A stretch of DNA of 30,072 nt from CAZNYN01 sp964577295 (GCA_964577295.1 CAZNYN010000022.1:1-30072); one strand, 5' to 3'; shown: positions 8,191 through 16,365, counted from the stretch's first letter. Program-made: numbers and translations. The notes: a model not told the origin generated them from the letters alone.

Positions 8191-9192
8191 TTGAATAATA
8201 AACCGAATACAAACATAATCATATACACTGCAGATGATGGTTTGACTAAAGTTGAAGCAGCTTTTGATAATAATACCGTGTGGCTGTCCACTGATCAGAT
8301 GGCAGAATTGTTCCGGCGAGACAGAAGCGTTATAGGAAAACACATTCGCAATATTTTCAAAGAAGGAGAATTAGCAAAGGATTCAGTATGGGCAAAATTT
8401 GCCCATACTGCCGATGATGGGAAAATTTATAATGTAGACTACTACAATCTTGATGTCATTATTGCGGTGGGTTATCGCGTTAAATCTGTCAGAGGCACTC
8501 AGTTTCGTATCTGGGCAACAGCTATTTTGAAGGAGTATATGAAAAAGGGTTTTGCAATGGACGATGATCGCCTCAAGGGCAATGGGGGCGATAACTACTG
8601 GAAAGAATTGCTCAACCGTATCAGAGACATCCGTTCCTCTGAGAAAATGCTCTACCGCCAGGTGCTTGATCTTTATGCTGCGAGCATGGACTACAACCCC
8701 GGCAGCGAAGATTCTATCCTTTTTTTTAAAATCGTGCAAAACAAATTACATTTTGCCGCACACGGACATACCGCAGCAGAGATTATCTATGAGAGAGCAG
8801 ATGCAGATAAACCTTTTATGGGGCTTACCTCATTTTCAGGGGAACTTCCTGCGTTAAAGGATATCAATATTGCAAAAAATTATTTACAGGAAAACGAACT
8901 CCGTGTTCTTAACAACCTAGTATCCGGTTATTTTGATCTGGCAGAAGTTAATGCCATTGAACATAGACCAATGTATATGAAAGATTATATCCGGCAACTA
9001 GATTCTGTTCTTTCTTCAGGCGACAGGCAGCTGCTTCAAGACAGCGGAACCGTTAGCCACACACAAGCAGTGGAAAAGGCAAAAACAGAATATAGGAAAT
9101 ATCAGAATAAGACCATTGCTCCGGTGGAAGAAGCGTACCTAGGCAGTATAAAAACTCTTGAAAAAGAAGTTAAAAAAAAATCAGGGAAATAG
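8191..9192 (+). CDS. RhuM family protein
   Basis: A 333-residue protein of the RhuM (virulence protein) family, named for a Salmonella pathogenicity-island gene. Its biochemical role is not established. The N-terminal half has the family pattern: VEAAFDNNTVWLSTDQMAELF (21-41, a DNA-binding-like segment), then RSVIGKHIRNIF, then YYNLDVIIAVGYRVKS and RGTQFRIWAT (about 84-110). The C-terminal half is helical and charged, and I see no Fic HPFxxGN motif. The start is the TTG at 8191, which follows a perfect aaggagg at 8-base spacing. An upstream ATG at 8104 precedes the predicted promoter. Its codon use is visibly more AT-rich than glnN and grdC on either side, and such genes are typically on mobile DNA, so transfer is likely. 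Confidence 0.85.
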   Translation: MNNKPNTNIIIYTADDGLTKVEAAFDNNTVWLSTDQMAELFRRDRSVIGKHIRNIFKEGELAKDSVWAKFAHTADDGKIYNVDYYNLDVIIAVGYRVKSVRGTQFRIWATAILKEYMKKGFAMDDDRLKGNGGDNYWKELLNRIRDIRSSEKMLYRQVLDLYAASMDYNPGSEDSILFFKIVQNKLHFAAHGHTAAEIIYERADADKPFMGLTSFSGELPALKDINIAKNYLQENELRVLNNLVSGYFDLAEVNAIEHRPMYMKDYIRQLDSVLSSGDRQLLQDSGTVSHTQAVEKAKTEYRKYQNKTIAPVEEAYLGSIKTLEKEVKKKSGK

Positions 9193-9511
9193 TAATTCCT
9201 TTACAACCTTCATTTACATGTATTATGATGGGCTGTTTTGTATATAACTCCACGGGATATTTAAGATGCTGCGCACCTTTCATCGGCGCTTTTTCTTTTC
9301 CGTAGAATGTATGAGACATGAGATAGTATTTCTGTCTTGCTGCATAATATTCCTTGTTTATAATAATATTTAATTGTTCGTATTAACAAAGACTTTGCGG
9401 AACTCCGAACATATAATTTAAAATAGAGAGAATGGAAAAAACTGTTCTGTTTTAAACAAAGCGATATTATTTTACAAAACTAAAAATCCAGCACAAGGAA
9501 GGAAGAGACAC
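9193..9511. other. AT-rich intergenic region upstream of grdC
   Basis: No gene is convincing in these 319 bases. A TATAAT hexamer at 9412-9417 could be a -10 box, but no good -35 lies 16-18 bases upstream. A small palindrome, CAAAGACTTTG, lies at 9387-9397. The low GC content continues that of the RhuM gene, and it changes sharply at the grdC ribosome site (aaggaagg, before 9512). Confidence 0.5.
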
Positions 9512-11047
9512 ATGCCCAACGCAGCAATCAAAGCAGCAGCCTACTCACTTAACCATACCCCCGAACTCGCGCTTCACTACGGCAACACCCCGTTCGTAGA
9601 AAGAGAGACACATCCCGATTCAGAATTCTTAAAGGAACTCCCGAAATACACACAGGACTACGAATCAGCAGCCAAATACGCTCCCAACCTTACATACATC
9701 GGAGCTTTGACCACAGAAGAATTTGAAACACGTCCCCAGCCCTGGTATCAGAACCTCGAACCCGAAGTAACACGCTTCGGCAAATACGGAGAAATCATGC
9801 CCGAAGACGAGACAATCGCCTTCATAGACGCATGCGACGTATTCGACCTAGTATGGCTCGAAAAAGAATTCGCATCTGCGGCAAAAGCCAAACTCGCAGC
9901 TCACCCCTTCATGAGAGAGGACATAATAGCCAGAGTCGAAGCGGGACACGACCTAGCCGAAATAGAGCACGAAATAGAACACGCAGCAGCCCTTCCCCTC
10001 TACATAGACGGCAAAGTAATAGGCTGCAGCAGACGCGGACATGAAGTAGACCCCAACCTCACAGCCTACGAACTCCTCGTCAACATGACATGCAAAGCAA
10101 GCGCAGTCCTCTCCCTCCTCCACCTCATCAAAAACTCCGGAATGGACGCGTCCGAAATAGACTTCGTAGTAGAATGCTCCGAAGAAGCGGCAGGCGACAT
10201 GAACCAGCGCGGCGGCGGCAACTTCGCCAAAGCCATAGCCGAAATAGCAGGCTGCGTCAACGCATCAGGCTGCGACATCCGCGGATTCTGCGCAGGCCCG
10301 GTCAACGCAGTACTCGCAGGCTCATCCATGGTAGCGGCAGGCACACGCAAAAACGTAGCAGTAATAGCGGGAGGAGCAATCCCCAAACTCTACATGAACA
10401 GCCGCGACCACGTCAAAAAACAGCTCCCCACACTCGAAAACTGCCTCGGCTCATTCGGAGTCCTCATAGTCCCCGATGACGGCACACTCCCGGTAATCCG
10501 CCTCGATGCAATAGGCAAACACACAGTCGGAGCAGGAGCGTCACCCCAGACAGTAACAAGCGTCCTCACCTACGAGCCCCTTGCAAAAGTCGGCCTCACA
10601 CTTGCGGACGTAGACAAATACGCACCAGAACTCCACAACCCCGAAATCACACTCCCGGCCGGAGCAGGCAACGTACCCGAAGCCAACTTCAAAATGATAG
10701 CCGCCCTCGGAGTAATGAAAAAACAGCTAGAAAAGCCCCAGATGGTCGAATTCATCAAACAGCACGGCATGACAGGCTTCGCCCACACACAGGGACACAT
10801 CCCCTCAGGCGTCCCCTTCATGGGACACGCGGCAGACGCAATCAACCAGGGCAAAATGAACAGAGCCATGATAATAGGAAAAGGAAGCCTCTTCCTCGGC
10901 CGCCTCACCAACCTGGCTGACGGAGCCTCCTTCCTCATAGAAAAACCCACAGGCAAACCCGCAGCGGCAGGCGGAGTAACCAAAGAAGAAATACGCGAAC
11001 TCATCCTCGAAGCCCTCGGAGAAATCGCCGACGGCCTCAACAAATAA
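9512..11047 (+). CDS. grdC: Glycine/sarcosine/betaine reductase component C, beta subunit
   Basis: Component C of the glycine reductase system releases the carboxymethyl group from selenoprotein A as acetyl phosphate, which yields ATP through acetate kinase. This subunit is the one related to ketoacyl-ACP synthase III. The 511 residues match the family length. The core ECSEEAAGDMNQRGGGNF (221-238), followed by a cysteine-rich stretch with Cys248, Cys254 and Cys260 (GCDIRGFCAGPVNAV), and the later SLFLGRLTNLADGAS region are clear signatures. The ATG at 9512 has an aaggaagg site. The gene is followed after 11 bases by grdD, so the two are surely cotranscribed. No grdA, grdB or grdE and no selenocysteine genes lie nearby, so the rest of the complex must be elsewhere. 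Confidence 0.93.
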   Translation: MPNAAIKAAAYSLNHTPELALHYGNTPFVERETHPDSEFLKELPKYTQDYESAAKYAPNLTYIGALTTEEFETRPQPWYQNLEPEVTRFGKYGEIMPEDETIAFIDACDVFDLVWLEKEFASAAKAKLAAHPFMREDIIARVEAGHDLAEIEHEIEHAAALPLYIDGKVIGCSRRGHEVDPNLTAYELLVNMTCKASAVLSLLHLIKNSGMDASEIDFVVECSEEAAGDMNQRGGGNFAKAIAEIAGCVNASGCDIRGFCAGPVNAVLAGSSMVAAGTRKNVAVIAGGAIPKLYMNSRDHVKKQLPTLENCLGSFGVLIVPDDGTLPVIRLDAIGKHTVGAGASPQTVTSVLTYEPLAKVGLTLADVDKYAPELHNPEITLPAGAGNVPEANFKMIAALGVMKKQLEKPQMVEFIKQHGMTGFAHTQGHIPSGVPFMGHAADAINQGKMNRAMIIGKGSLFLGRLTNLADGASFLIEKPTGKPAAAGGVTKEEIRELILEALGEIADGLNK

Positions 11048-11058
11048 CGGTGAAAGAC

Positions 11059-12225
11059 ATGACAGACAAAACAGCCACAAAAAAACTAATAAGTGAAGTC
11101 CTGTCAGAAATAATATCCGAAGCCAAAACAGGCTGCGGCAAACAGACAACAGTAGGACTCATGGCATACGGAAGCGAACTTGGCAGTGAAGAACTCGCCA
11201 AAGGCGCGCTCCTTGCCATGGAAAACGACCCCACAGTCAAAGTACGCCCCATAGGCCCCATAGTCAAAGGCTACGAACACCTCGACTGGATAGAGACAGA
11301 AGCAGACGAACACAAAATAGCCTGTGCCATGGAAACAGCCCTAAGCGACGGAACAATATCCGGCGCGGTTGCCCTCCACTACCCATTCCCAGTAGGAGTA
11401 ACCACAATAGGCAAAGTAGTAACCCCCGGCAAAGGCAAACCCTGCTTCATAGCCTCATCCACAGGCACATCCTCAGTCAACAGACTCGAGGCAATGCTCA
11501 GAAACGCAATATACGGCATATCAGCAGCCAAAGCCAACGGCATAGCCAACCCCACAGTCGGAGTCCTCAACCTTGACGGAGCCCAGACAGTCCTGCGCGC
11601 CCTCCAGAAACTCGCAGACAACGGCTACGACATAACCTTCGGCTCAAGCATCAGAAAAGACGGAGGAGCCATCCTCCGCGGCAACGACCTGCTTGCGGGA
11701 GCAGTAGACGTCGCAGTAATGGACACACTCACAGGCAACGTAATGATGAAACTCTTCGGAGCGTGGAACACAGGCGGCAACTACGAAGCCATGGGCTGGG
11801 GCTACGGTCCGTCCGCTGGAGAAGGCTGGACAAAAGTCGTCTCCATCATCTCAAGAGCCTCAGGCGCGCCCGTAATAGCCAACGCCCTTGCCCTCAACGC
11901 CAAATCCGCCAAAAACGGACTTCCCGCAATAGTCGCGGAAGAACTCAAAAAAGCCAAAGCCGCCGGCATGGACGACCTCATAGAAGGCTTCCAGCCCAAA
12001 GCGGCCAAAGCCGACGAAGAAGAAGTCAAAGCCCCTGCGGCAGAACCCACAGACGAAGAAATCCACGGCATAGACGTCCTTGAAATAGAAGACGCAGTAA
12101 AAGCCCTCTGGAAAGAAGGCATCTACGCCGAATCCTCAATGGGCTGCACGGGGCCTGTCATCAAATTCGCCGCCCGCAATGCCGAGAAAGTCGAAGCCAC
12201 ACTCAAAGCAAAAGGCTTCCTCTAA
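11059..12225 (+). CDS. grdD: Glycine/sarcosine/betaine reductase component C, alpha subunit
   Basis: Partner of GrdC and related to phosphate acetyltransferase/PlsX-type enzymes. It carries the thiol that forms acetyl phosphate in the last step. With the ATG at 11059 (ggtga five bases upstream) the protein has 388 residues, the usual length. A GTG at 11050 would add three residues and overlap the ribosome site. The C-terminal SSMGCTGPVIKF motif holds Cys363, which by position matches the active-site Cys359 described for Eubacterium acidaminophilum GrdD. The N-terminal half contains GLMAYGSELGSEELAKG and VALHYPFPVGVTTIGKV. A charged, Ala/Glu-rich linker (about 310-340) separates the two parts. 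A terminator hairpin follows. Confidence 0.93.
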   Translation: MTDKTATKKLISEVLSEIISEAKTGCGKQTTVGLMAYGSELGSEELAKGALLAMENDPTVKVRPIGPIVKGYEHLDWIETEADEHKIACAMETALSDGTISGAVALHYPFPVGVTTIGKVVTPGKGKPCFIASSTGTSSVNRLEAMLRNAIYGISAAKANGIANPTVGVLNLDGAQTVLRALQKLADNGYDITFGSSIRKDGGAILRGNDLLAGAVDVAVMDTLTGNVMMKLFGAWNTGGNYEAMGWGYGPSAGEGWTKVVSIISRASGAPVIANALALNAKSAKNGLPAIVAEELKKAKAAGMDDLIEGFQPKAAKADEEEVKAPAAEPTDEEIHGIDVLEIEDAVKALWKEGIYAESSMGCTGPVIKFAARNAEKVEATLKAKGFL

Positions 12226-12256
12226 GACAGCGAAGCACGGTACAATAGAACAAAGA

Positions 12257-12288
12257 GCGGCAGGGCTGGCACCCTGCCGCGCCTTTTA
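12257..12288 (+). terminator. Terminator of grdCD
   Basis: gcggcaggg (12257-12265) and ccctgccgc (12272-12280) form a perfect 9-bp stem with a 6-base loop, followed by gcctttta. The T-run is short. Confidence 0.75.
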
Positions 12289-12320
12289 GCCGATCTCCCG
12301 CACAAAAAGTGAAGTCGGGG

Positions 12321-12348
12321 TTGACAAATTCTCAAAATCGGCTAAAAT
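12321..12348 (+). promoter_or_regulatory. Promoter of the tRNA pair
   Basis: A consensus TTGACA at 12321-12326 and TAAAAT at 12343-12348 are 16 bp apart. They sit about 37 bases upstream of the tRNA-Tyr. A small hairpin (cgtaac/gttacg) lies in the leader. Confidence 0.75.
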
Positions 12349-12385
12349 ACTTTCTCGTAACGTTGCTGTTACGGCAACACGAAGT

Positions 12386-12471
12386 GGTAGGATGGCCGAG
12401 TGGTCAAAGGCAACAGACTGTAAATCTGTCGGCGAGAGCCTACGCTGGTTCAAATCCAGCTCCTACCACCA
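12386..12471 (+). tRNA. tRNA-Tyr (GTA)
   Basis: The acceptor stem ggtagga pairs with tcctacc, the loop ctgtaaa carries anticodon GTA, and a long variable arm marks a class II tRNA. The T-loop reads ggttcaaatcc, and CCA is encoded at 12469-12471. Tyr fits both the anticodon and the long arm. Confidence 0.96.
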
Positions 12472-12497
12472 TTTTTATGCCCTTACCGCATATCGAT

Positions 12498-12573
12498 GCC
12501 GCCTTAGCTCAGCAGGTAGAGCACATCCATGGTAAGGATGGGGTCTCCGGTCCGAATCCGGAAGGCGGCTCCA
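12498..12573 (+). tRNA. tRNA-Thr (GGT)
   Basis: The acceptor stem gccgcct pairs with aggcggc, and the D-arm is agctcagcaggtagagc. The anticodon loop atggtaa gives GGT, and CCA is encoded at the 3' end. It lies 26 bases after tRNA-Tyr and shares its promoter and the terminator downstream. Confidence 0.96.
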
Positions 12574-12584
12574 CAAGAATATAA

Positions 12585-12622
12585 CAGGGTTCTCGTTGAT
12601 CAAACGGGAACCCTGATTTTAT
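12585..12622 (+). terminator. Terminator of the tRNA operon
   Basis: cagggttctcgtt (12585-12597) pairs with aacgggaaccctg (12603-12615) over 13 bp with one G-T pair and a 5-base loop, followed by attttatt. Confidence 0.85.
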
Positions 12623-12775
12623 TATCGTTACCGAATTTTCAAAACAGCTCCCGCTTATTCCGCAACAAAGAAATCTGTCCGCATAGTCGTCTTTATAACC
12701 TCCCGAGAAGAATAACTTTTCATGTTATATTTATCTTATCGGCAAATTGATACGTGTTAATTTTAGGGGCAAAAT

Positions 12776-12811
12776 AAAATCCCGAACCGCATTGCGCGGT
12801 TTGGGATTTTT
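12776..12811. terminator. Bidirectional terminator after the small secreted protein gene
   Basis: aaatcccgaaccgc and gcggtttgggattt form a 14-bp stem with an attgc loop. It is flanked by an A-run on the left and a T-run on the right, so it works in either direction. On the minus strand it follows the stop at 12826 closely. Confidence 0.8.
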
Positions 12812-12825
12812 TGTTTTTGCTCTGT

Positions 12826-13269
12826 TTACAGCTTTACGTCTATTATTGCCGTTACTCCGACGCCTTTTACTCTTTTGAACTGCTTGATCGGGTTTTCCGA
12901 GTCGATGGGAATGAGAGCCTTTGCTCTTATGCTCTTGAATTCGCCTTCGAGCTGGGCTACTGCCTTTGTCCTGTCGAGCGCGGCCTGGGTGTTGGCTCCG
13001 ACCTGAGCCGCCCCTATTCTTGTCCCGCTTCCTATGGAAAGTATCGGGACAACTTTTGTGAATCCGTCATATTTTAAGCCTTTGTTGAATGTTATAGTGT
13101 TGATAAAATCGTTTAGCTGAGGCGCCAAAGCCTTTACCGCAACTCCTCCCACAACTACCAGAGCCGTGTCTTTGAGTATGTCTCCAAGGTCTATTGCCGA
13201 TGCCAGAGGCACGGAGACAAAGAGGCATGCGCATATCATTATTCCGGCTATTATTTTTTTTGTATTCAT
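12826..13269 (-). CDS. Small secreted protein of unknown function
   Basis: A 147-residue protein that I do not recognise. The ATG at 13269 gives a clean signal peptide, MNTKKIIAGIMICACLFVSV, ending at ASA before IDLGDIL. An in-frame TTG and GTG slightly upstream are possible but would weaken the signal peptide. The mature part begins with a hydrophobic stretch (ALVVVGGVAVKALAP) and then holds a mixed alpha/beta domain with a helical KAVAQLEGEFKSIRAKA segment. No cysteine lies in the mature region. It appears monocistronic, with its own terminator. An exported or envelope-associated role is inferred only from the signal peptide. Confidence 0.75.
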   Translation of the reverse strand: MNTKKIIAGIMICACLFVSVPLASAIDLGDILKDTALVVVGGVAVKALAPQLNDFINTITFNKGLKYDGFTKVVPILSIGSGTRIGAAQVGANTQAALDRTKAVAQLEGEFKSIRAKALIPIDSENPIKQFKRVKGVGVTAIIDVKL

Positions 13270-13407
13270 CCGAAACACCAACCTTTCGCCAATAATAGTA
13301 GCTTATTGCGGCGATGTGGGAATGGGGAGTTTTAATGATTTGTTCGTGGTTTTTACGGAATTTAAGGTGCTAAAAATGTTATTTACATCCGCTGAACATC
13401 TTAAAGT

Positions 13408-14661
13408 TTATTTTACTAAAATTATTACAATATCGTTGACATTAGTTCCCGTAGGCCCGGTAACGAGAAGAGAATCCGCACACTTCAAAGCTTCGTGGGA
13501 ATCGTTGTTTTCGAGCATTGAAAGAGGGTCGTGCCCCGATTCCTTTATCGCGTTCCATGTTTTTCCGCATACTATCCCGCCCGCCGCATCCGTAGGGCCG
13601 TCCGTGCCGTCCGAGCCTCCCGAAAGTACCGCGGCATTCTCCGTTCCCGATATCGCCATAGCCGCGGCCAGAGCCGTCTCCTGATTTCTGCCTCCGCGCC
13701 CCGTGCCCTTTATGTGTACGACGCTCTCTCCGCCCATTATCACTGCGCACGGCTTTTCAAAGCATGATGCGCCATGTGCCGTGTCGCGAGCCATAGCCCC
13801 TGCCATGAGCCCCAGTTCGCGCGCTTCGCAGGCTATGGAGGAGGAAAGTATGTATGGGGCATAGCCGAGGTTTTCTGCGGCTTTTTTTGCGGCAAGGCAG
13901 AGCTCTCGGACATTTCCGCATATTGCCGAGCTCACATTGTTAAGCTCCTTCGGTGTCTCTTGCCTCAGATGATTCATAATTCGCGGGGGAATATTTATCC
14001 CGTAACGGCTGATTATCTCCTCAGCGCCGCGGCACGTTGTCGAGTCAGGCCATGCAGGGCCCGAGGCTATGCTGTCCATGCGGTCGCCTATGACATCGGA
14101 CAGTGTTATCTGATATACGGAGGCGGGGGCGCAGTGCTTTGCAAAGCGTCCGCCCTTCACTGCGGAAAGTCTCTTGCGCAGTGTGTTTATCTCCACTATA
14201 TCCGCTCCTTTTGCCAGAAGCTGTTTCGTCAAGTCTTCGATATCGGAGAGCAGGACTTCGGGCAGAGGCACTTCAAAGAGGGCAGAGCCTCCTCCCGAGA
14301 CTAGGAAGAGCACAGTGTCACATGGAGCCAGACTGCTTGTCATCTCCAGCACGCGCCGCCCCGCCGCCACACTCTGCTCATCGGGCACAGGGTGTCCGCT
14401 TTCAAATATTTCTATACAGGGATGTGCTAAAGCTCCGCGCGAGTGTCCGTATTTGGTTACGACACAGCCGCATGAGATTTTTTCCCCGAGAGATTCAAAA
14501 GCCGCATGGGCCATCTCCCACGCGGCTTTTCCGACAGCAATCAAAACCACCCTGCCGCACGGCGCAAAATCGCAGAGAGCTTCCCTCACGGCACGCTCCG
14601 GAAGCATGGCCCGAACAGCCTCATTAAATATCAAAACAGCATCGGATTTCAAAGAATTCAT
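13408..14661 (-). CDS. Glycerate 2-kinase (MOFRL family)
   Basis: Phosphorylates D-glycerate at the 2-position with ATP, feeding 2-phosphoglycerate into glycolysis or serine turnover. The 417 residues fit the MOFRL glycerate kinases. The N-terminal domain shows GKAAWEMA (44-51), SGHPVPDE (88-95), SGGGSALFEVP (122-132), INTLRKRLSAVKGG (158-171), LSDVIGD (187-193) and SGP (200-202). The C-terminal MOFRL domain shows GGES, GTGRGGRNQE and SDGTDGPTDAAGG. The ATG at 14661 follows aaggag at a good distance. Related hydroxypyruvate reductases share parts of the fold, but these motifs favour the kinase. The gene starts 18 bases after the stop of the preceding three-gene unit and may be read through from it. 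Confidence 0.92.
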   Translation of the reverse strand: MNSLKSDAVLIFNEAVRAMLPERAVREALCDFAPCGRVVLIAVGKAAWEMAHAAFESLGEKISCGCVVTKYGHSRGALAHPCIEIFESGHPVPDEQSVAAGRRVLEMTSSLAPCDTVLFLVSGGGSALFEVPLPEVLLSDIEDLTKQLLAKGADIVEINTLRKRLSAVKGGRFAKHCAPASVYQITLSDVIGDRMDSIASGPAWPDSTTCRGAEEIISRYGINIPPRIMNHLRQETPKELNNVSSAICGNVRELCLAAKKAAENLGYAPYILSSSIACEARELGLMAGAMARDTAHGASCFEKPCAVIMGGESVVHIKGTGRGGRNQETALAAAMAISGTENAAVLSGGSDGTDGPTDAAGGIVCGKTWNAIKESGHDPLSMLENNDSHEALKCADSLLVTGPTGTNVNDIVIILVK

Positions 14662-14679
14662 ATTTTTGCTCCTTCGTAT

Positions 14680-14958
14680 CTAACCATTTTCCTCACACGA
14701 ATAGAGAATATCCATTGCGCGCATAAATTCGCCCCAAGCGGGATTTTGCTTTTTCTCCCCTGCTGTCAGGCAGTATTGGTATCGGTATAAAAATCTCAGC
14801 TTCTCACCTTCCGCGCCGTTATTCAGTTTATGCAGACAGTAGATTATTTCATACAGCCTGAGCGCACGCAGAGAAGTGATTCCGAGTTTAATATTCAGCC
14901 TTGGATTTTTTAAGATGTTTGCAAGCGCAGGATGAATATTCGAGCAATCGACATCCAT
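14680..14958 (-). CDS. Hypothetical protein coupled to the ImmA/IrrE gene
   Basis: A 92-residue protein that I do not recognise. Its ATG overlaps the stop codon of the peptidase gene as TAATG, a strong sign that it is a real, translationally coupled gene. It is largely helical, aromatic-rich and basic (RALRLYEIIYCLHKL, KLRFLYRYQYCL), with four cysteines. It has no signal peptide or membrane helix. As the third gene of an XRE-ImmA unit it could be the effector, a partner or a target of the peptidase. That is inference from position only. Confidence 0.7.
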   Translation of the reverse strand: MDVDCSNIHPALANILKNPRLNIKLGITSLRALRLYEIIYCLHKLNNGAEGEKLRFLYRYQYCLTAGEKKQNPAWGEFMRAMDILYSCEENG

Positions 14959-15842
14959 TATTTTGCCTCCGATTGTCGGAGAAATTCGTTTATTTCCTCT
15001 ATATCGCTTTCGGAGACGGAAAAATCAAAGCCGTAATCTGCGGGGTTTTTGCCGAAGAGCTCCATTGTCTCTATGAATCTCTCTGTGCTTACAGCGGAGT
15101 TTTCATAGTTTTTTATCAGCTTTTCGCTTATGTGCGCCGGAACGCTGATGATGTTTGTCGGCCTGTTAAGTCTGTCAAAAATGTTAGGGTTCTGCGCCCT
15201 GCAAAGTTTGGCATAGAATCCGTCCTCGTCCCTTTCGTCTATGGTGTACAGGAAATCATACTGTTTTTTGTTTATGAGATTTTCTTCAAAAATTTTTTTG
15301 ACAAGAGCACGGTAGGGCATCTGCCATTTGCAGTGCAGACTTGCAAGGAAGCGTATGATGCGGCTGCTCGGCACAGACAGCAAATCCTCTTTTTCAAATT
15401 CATCTATCACGCAGGATTTTAGTTTTTGTGAGGGAAATAAAAATTCTGCGGCGAATCTGTCCGCTTTTTTCTCCGCATCAGGGGCAAAATCCCAATCACT
15501 GCCCGAAATCGGTTCTTTCGGATTCCACGTGATATAGTGGTAAAGCTCATGAGCTATGGCAAAGAGCTGCAAATCGTAGTAATTGGCGGTGTTGAGGCCG
15601 ATAAACACGATATCGCCTATATCTTCGCCGTTTCCCGAAAAGCGGGCGATAATGGCATCGCTGCGCGCAGTGCCGTCTTCGCCTGCAAGCGGATATTCGC
15701 AGAGGATTATCCCCTCTTCTTCCAAAATAAGGCGCAGGTTGTCCGCGACAGGCAAATCATCGCCTATGCCGTATTTACGGCGCGCTTTTCCCGCCAGTTC
15801 CTTTACTCTGCATATATCTATCTTGTTTAAGTGCGCTGTCAT
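14958..15842 (-). CDS. ImmA/IrrE family metallopeptidase
   Basis: A 294-residue zinc peptidase of the ImmA/IrrE family (COG2856). The HELYH motif at 98-102 supplies the zinc-binding histidines and catalytic Glu99. The downstream EKKADRFAAEFLFP (124-137) supplies the expected third ligand, Glu124, and the family's FAAEFLFP signature. Family members cleave XRE-type repressors, as ImmA does to ImmR and IrrE to DdrO. The gene overlaps the upstream XRE gene as ATGA, so the obvious substrate is encoded next door. The C-terminal half (about 170-294) is helical, is not recognisable to me and may be a sensory region. Confidence 0.9.
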   Translation of the reverse strand: MTAHLNKIDICRVKELAGKARRKYGIGDDLPVADNLRLILEEEGIILCEYPLAGEDGTARSDAIIARFSGNGEDIGDIVFIGLNTANYYDLQLFAIAHELYHYITWNPKEPISGSDWDFAPDAEKKADRFAAEFLFPSQKLKSCVIDEFEKEDLLSVPSSRIIRFLASLHCKWQMPYRALVKKIFEENLINKKQYDFLYTIDERDEDGFYAKLCRAQNPNIFDRLNRPTNIISVPAHISEKLIKNYENSAVSTERFIETMELFGKNPADYGFDFSVSESDIEEINEFLRQSEAK

Positions 15843-16186
15843 TTTTCGAGAGTCCCGCTCATAATAATCTGCTGTTTGGCGGCAAGCATCATTTTTAAGA
15901 GTGCGTTAACTCCGCCGCGCTCCTTCGCATCAAGATTCTTTCCCCGCATGGCCATTACAAAGGCAGGTCTCTCATCATCGGCAAATACGTCGATAAAATC
16001 AAACTTCAAGTTCTCCGCAATCGCTTCAAGCTGAGGAATTGACGGGATATACTCCTCCCGCTCGATGCGCCCTATCATGGCTCGGTTGATATCTGTCGCC
16101 TCCGCCAGCTCCTGCTGGGTAATTTTAAGCGCACTGCGCCTTTTTTTCATCGTCTGCGCAAGTTTATTCTCAGAAAGACGCATCAT
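15839..16186 (-). CDS. XRE family transcriptional repressor
   Basis: A 115-residue protein with a lambda-repressor-type helix-turn-helix at about 10-65 (KITQQELAEATDINRAMIGRIE, shown here only in part as TQQELAEATDIN and MIGRIEREEYIPS). The 50-residue tail that follows could be the dimerisation or cleavage region. The ATG at 16186 lies six bases after an aggggggat site. An adjacent ATG at 16183 and a GTG at 16189 are alternatives. It heads the unit with the ImmA/IrrE peptidase. A perfect palindrome lies within its promoter, which points to negative autoregulation relieved when the peptidase cleaves it. Confidence 0.88.
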   Translation of the reverse strand: MMRLSENKLAQTMKKRRSALKITQQELAEATDINRAMIGRIEREEYIPSIPQLEAIAENLKFDFIDVFADDERPAFVMAMRGKNLDAKERGGVNALLKMMLAAKQQIIMSGTLEK

Positions 16187-16243
16187 CACAGATCCCCCCT
16201 AAATAAATACAAATCCGAATAAGCCATGGGTATACGTCAGCAT

Positions 16244-16264
16244 AATGATACTGCAAGTATCATT
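16244..16264. promoter_or_regulatory. Perfect palindromic operator of the XRE-ImmA operon
   Basis: The arms AATGATACT (16244-16252) and AGTATCATT (16256-16264) are a perfect 9-bp inverted repeat around GCA. The site covers the -10 box and most of the spacer of the minus-strand promoter, the right place for a repressor. Confidence 0.75.
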
Positions 16265-16273
16265 TTAGGTCAA
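16245..16273 (-). promoter_or_regulatory. Promoter of the XRE-ImmA operon
   Basis: On the minus strand TTGACC (16273-16268) and TATCAT (16250-16245) are separated by 17 bp. The start point would be near 16238, leaving a leader of about 50 bases with the aggggggat ribosome site. Confidence 0.7.
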
Positions 16274-16324
16274 ATAATTTTTCAAGATATAGTATTTATT
16301 CTTTTGAGTATCTTCAAATGTTTC

Positions 16325-16360
16325 ATAAAAACCCCGCAGCGGTTTTGCTTCTGCGGGGTT
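16325..16360 (-). terminator. Terminator of the molybdenum hydroxylase operon
   Basis: The arms aaccccgcag (16330-16339) and ctgcggggtt (16351-16360) form a perfect 10-bp stem. Read on the minus strand it ends in a T-run, directly after the stop codon at 16366. Confidence 0.85.
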
Positions 16361-16365
16361 GGGGT

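Noticed and set aside
9205..9310. A short ORF of about 26 codons after the RhuM gene.
   Set aside because: It has no ribosome site and no features beyond chance.
9512..12225. A selenocysteine codon or SECIS in grdC or grdD.
   Set aside because: Both frames are uninterrupted, and selenocysteine belongs to GrdA and GrdB, not to component C.
12309..12584. A 91-codon reading frame across the tRNA genes.
   Set aside because: It is formed by the tRNA-Tyr and tRNA-Thr sequences themselves.
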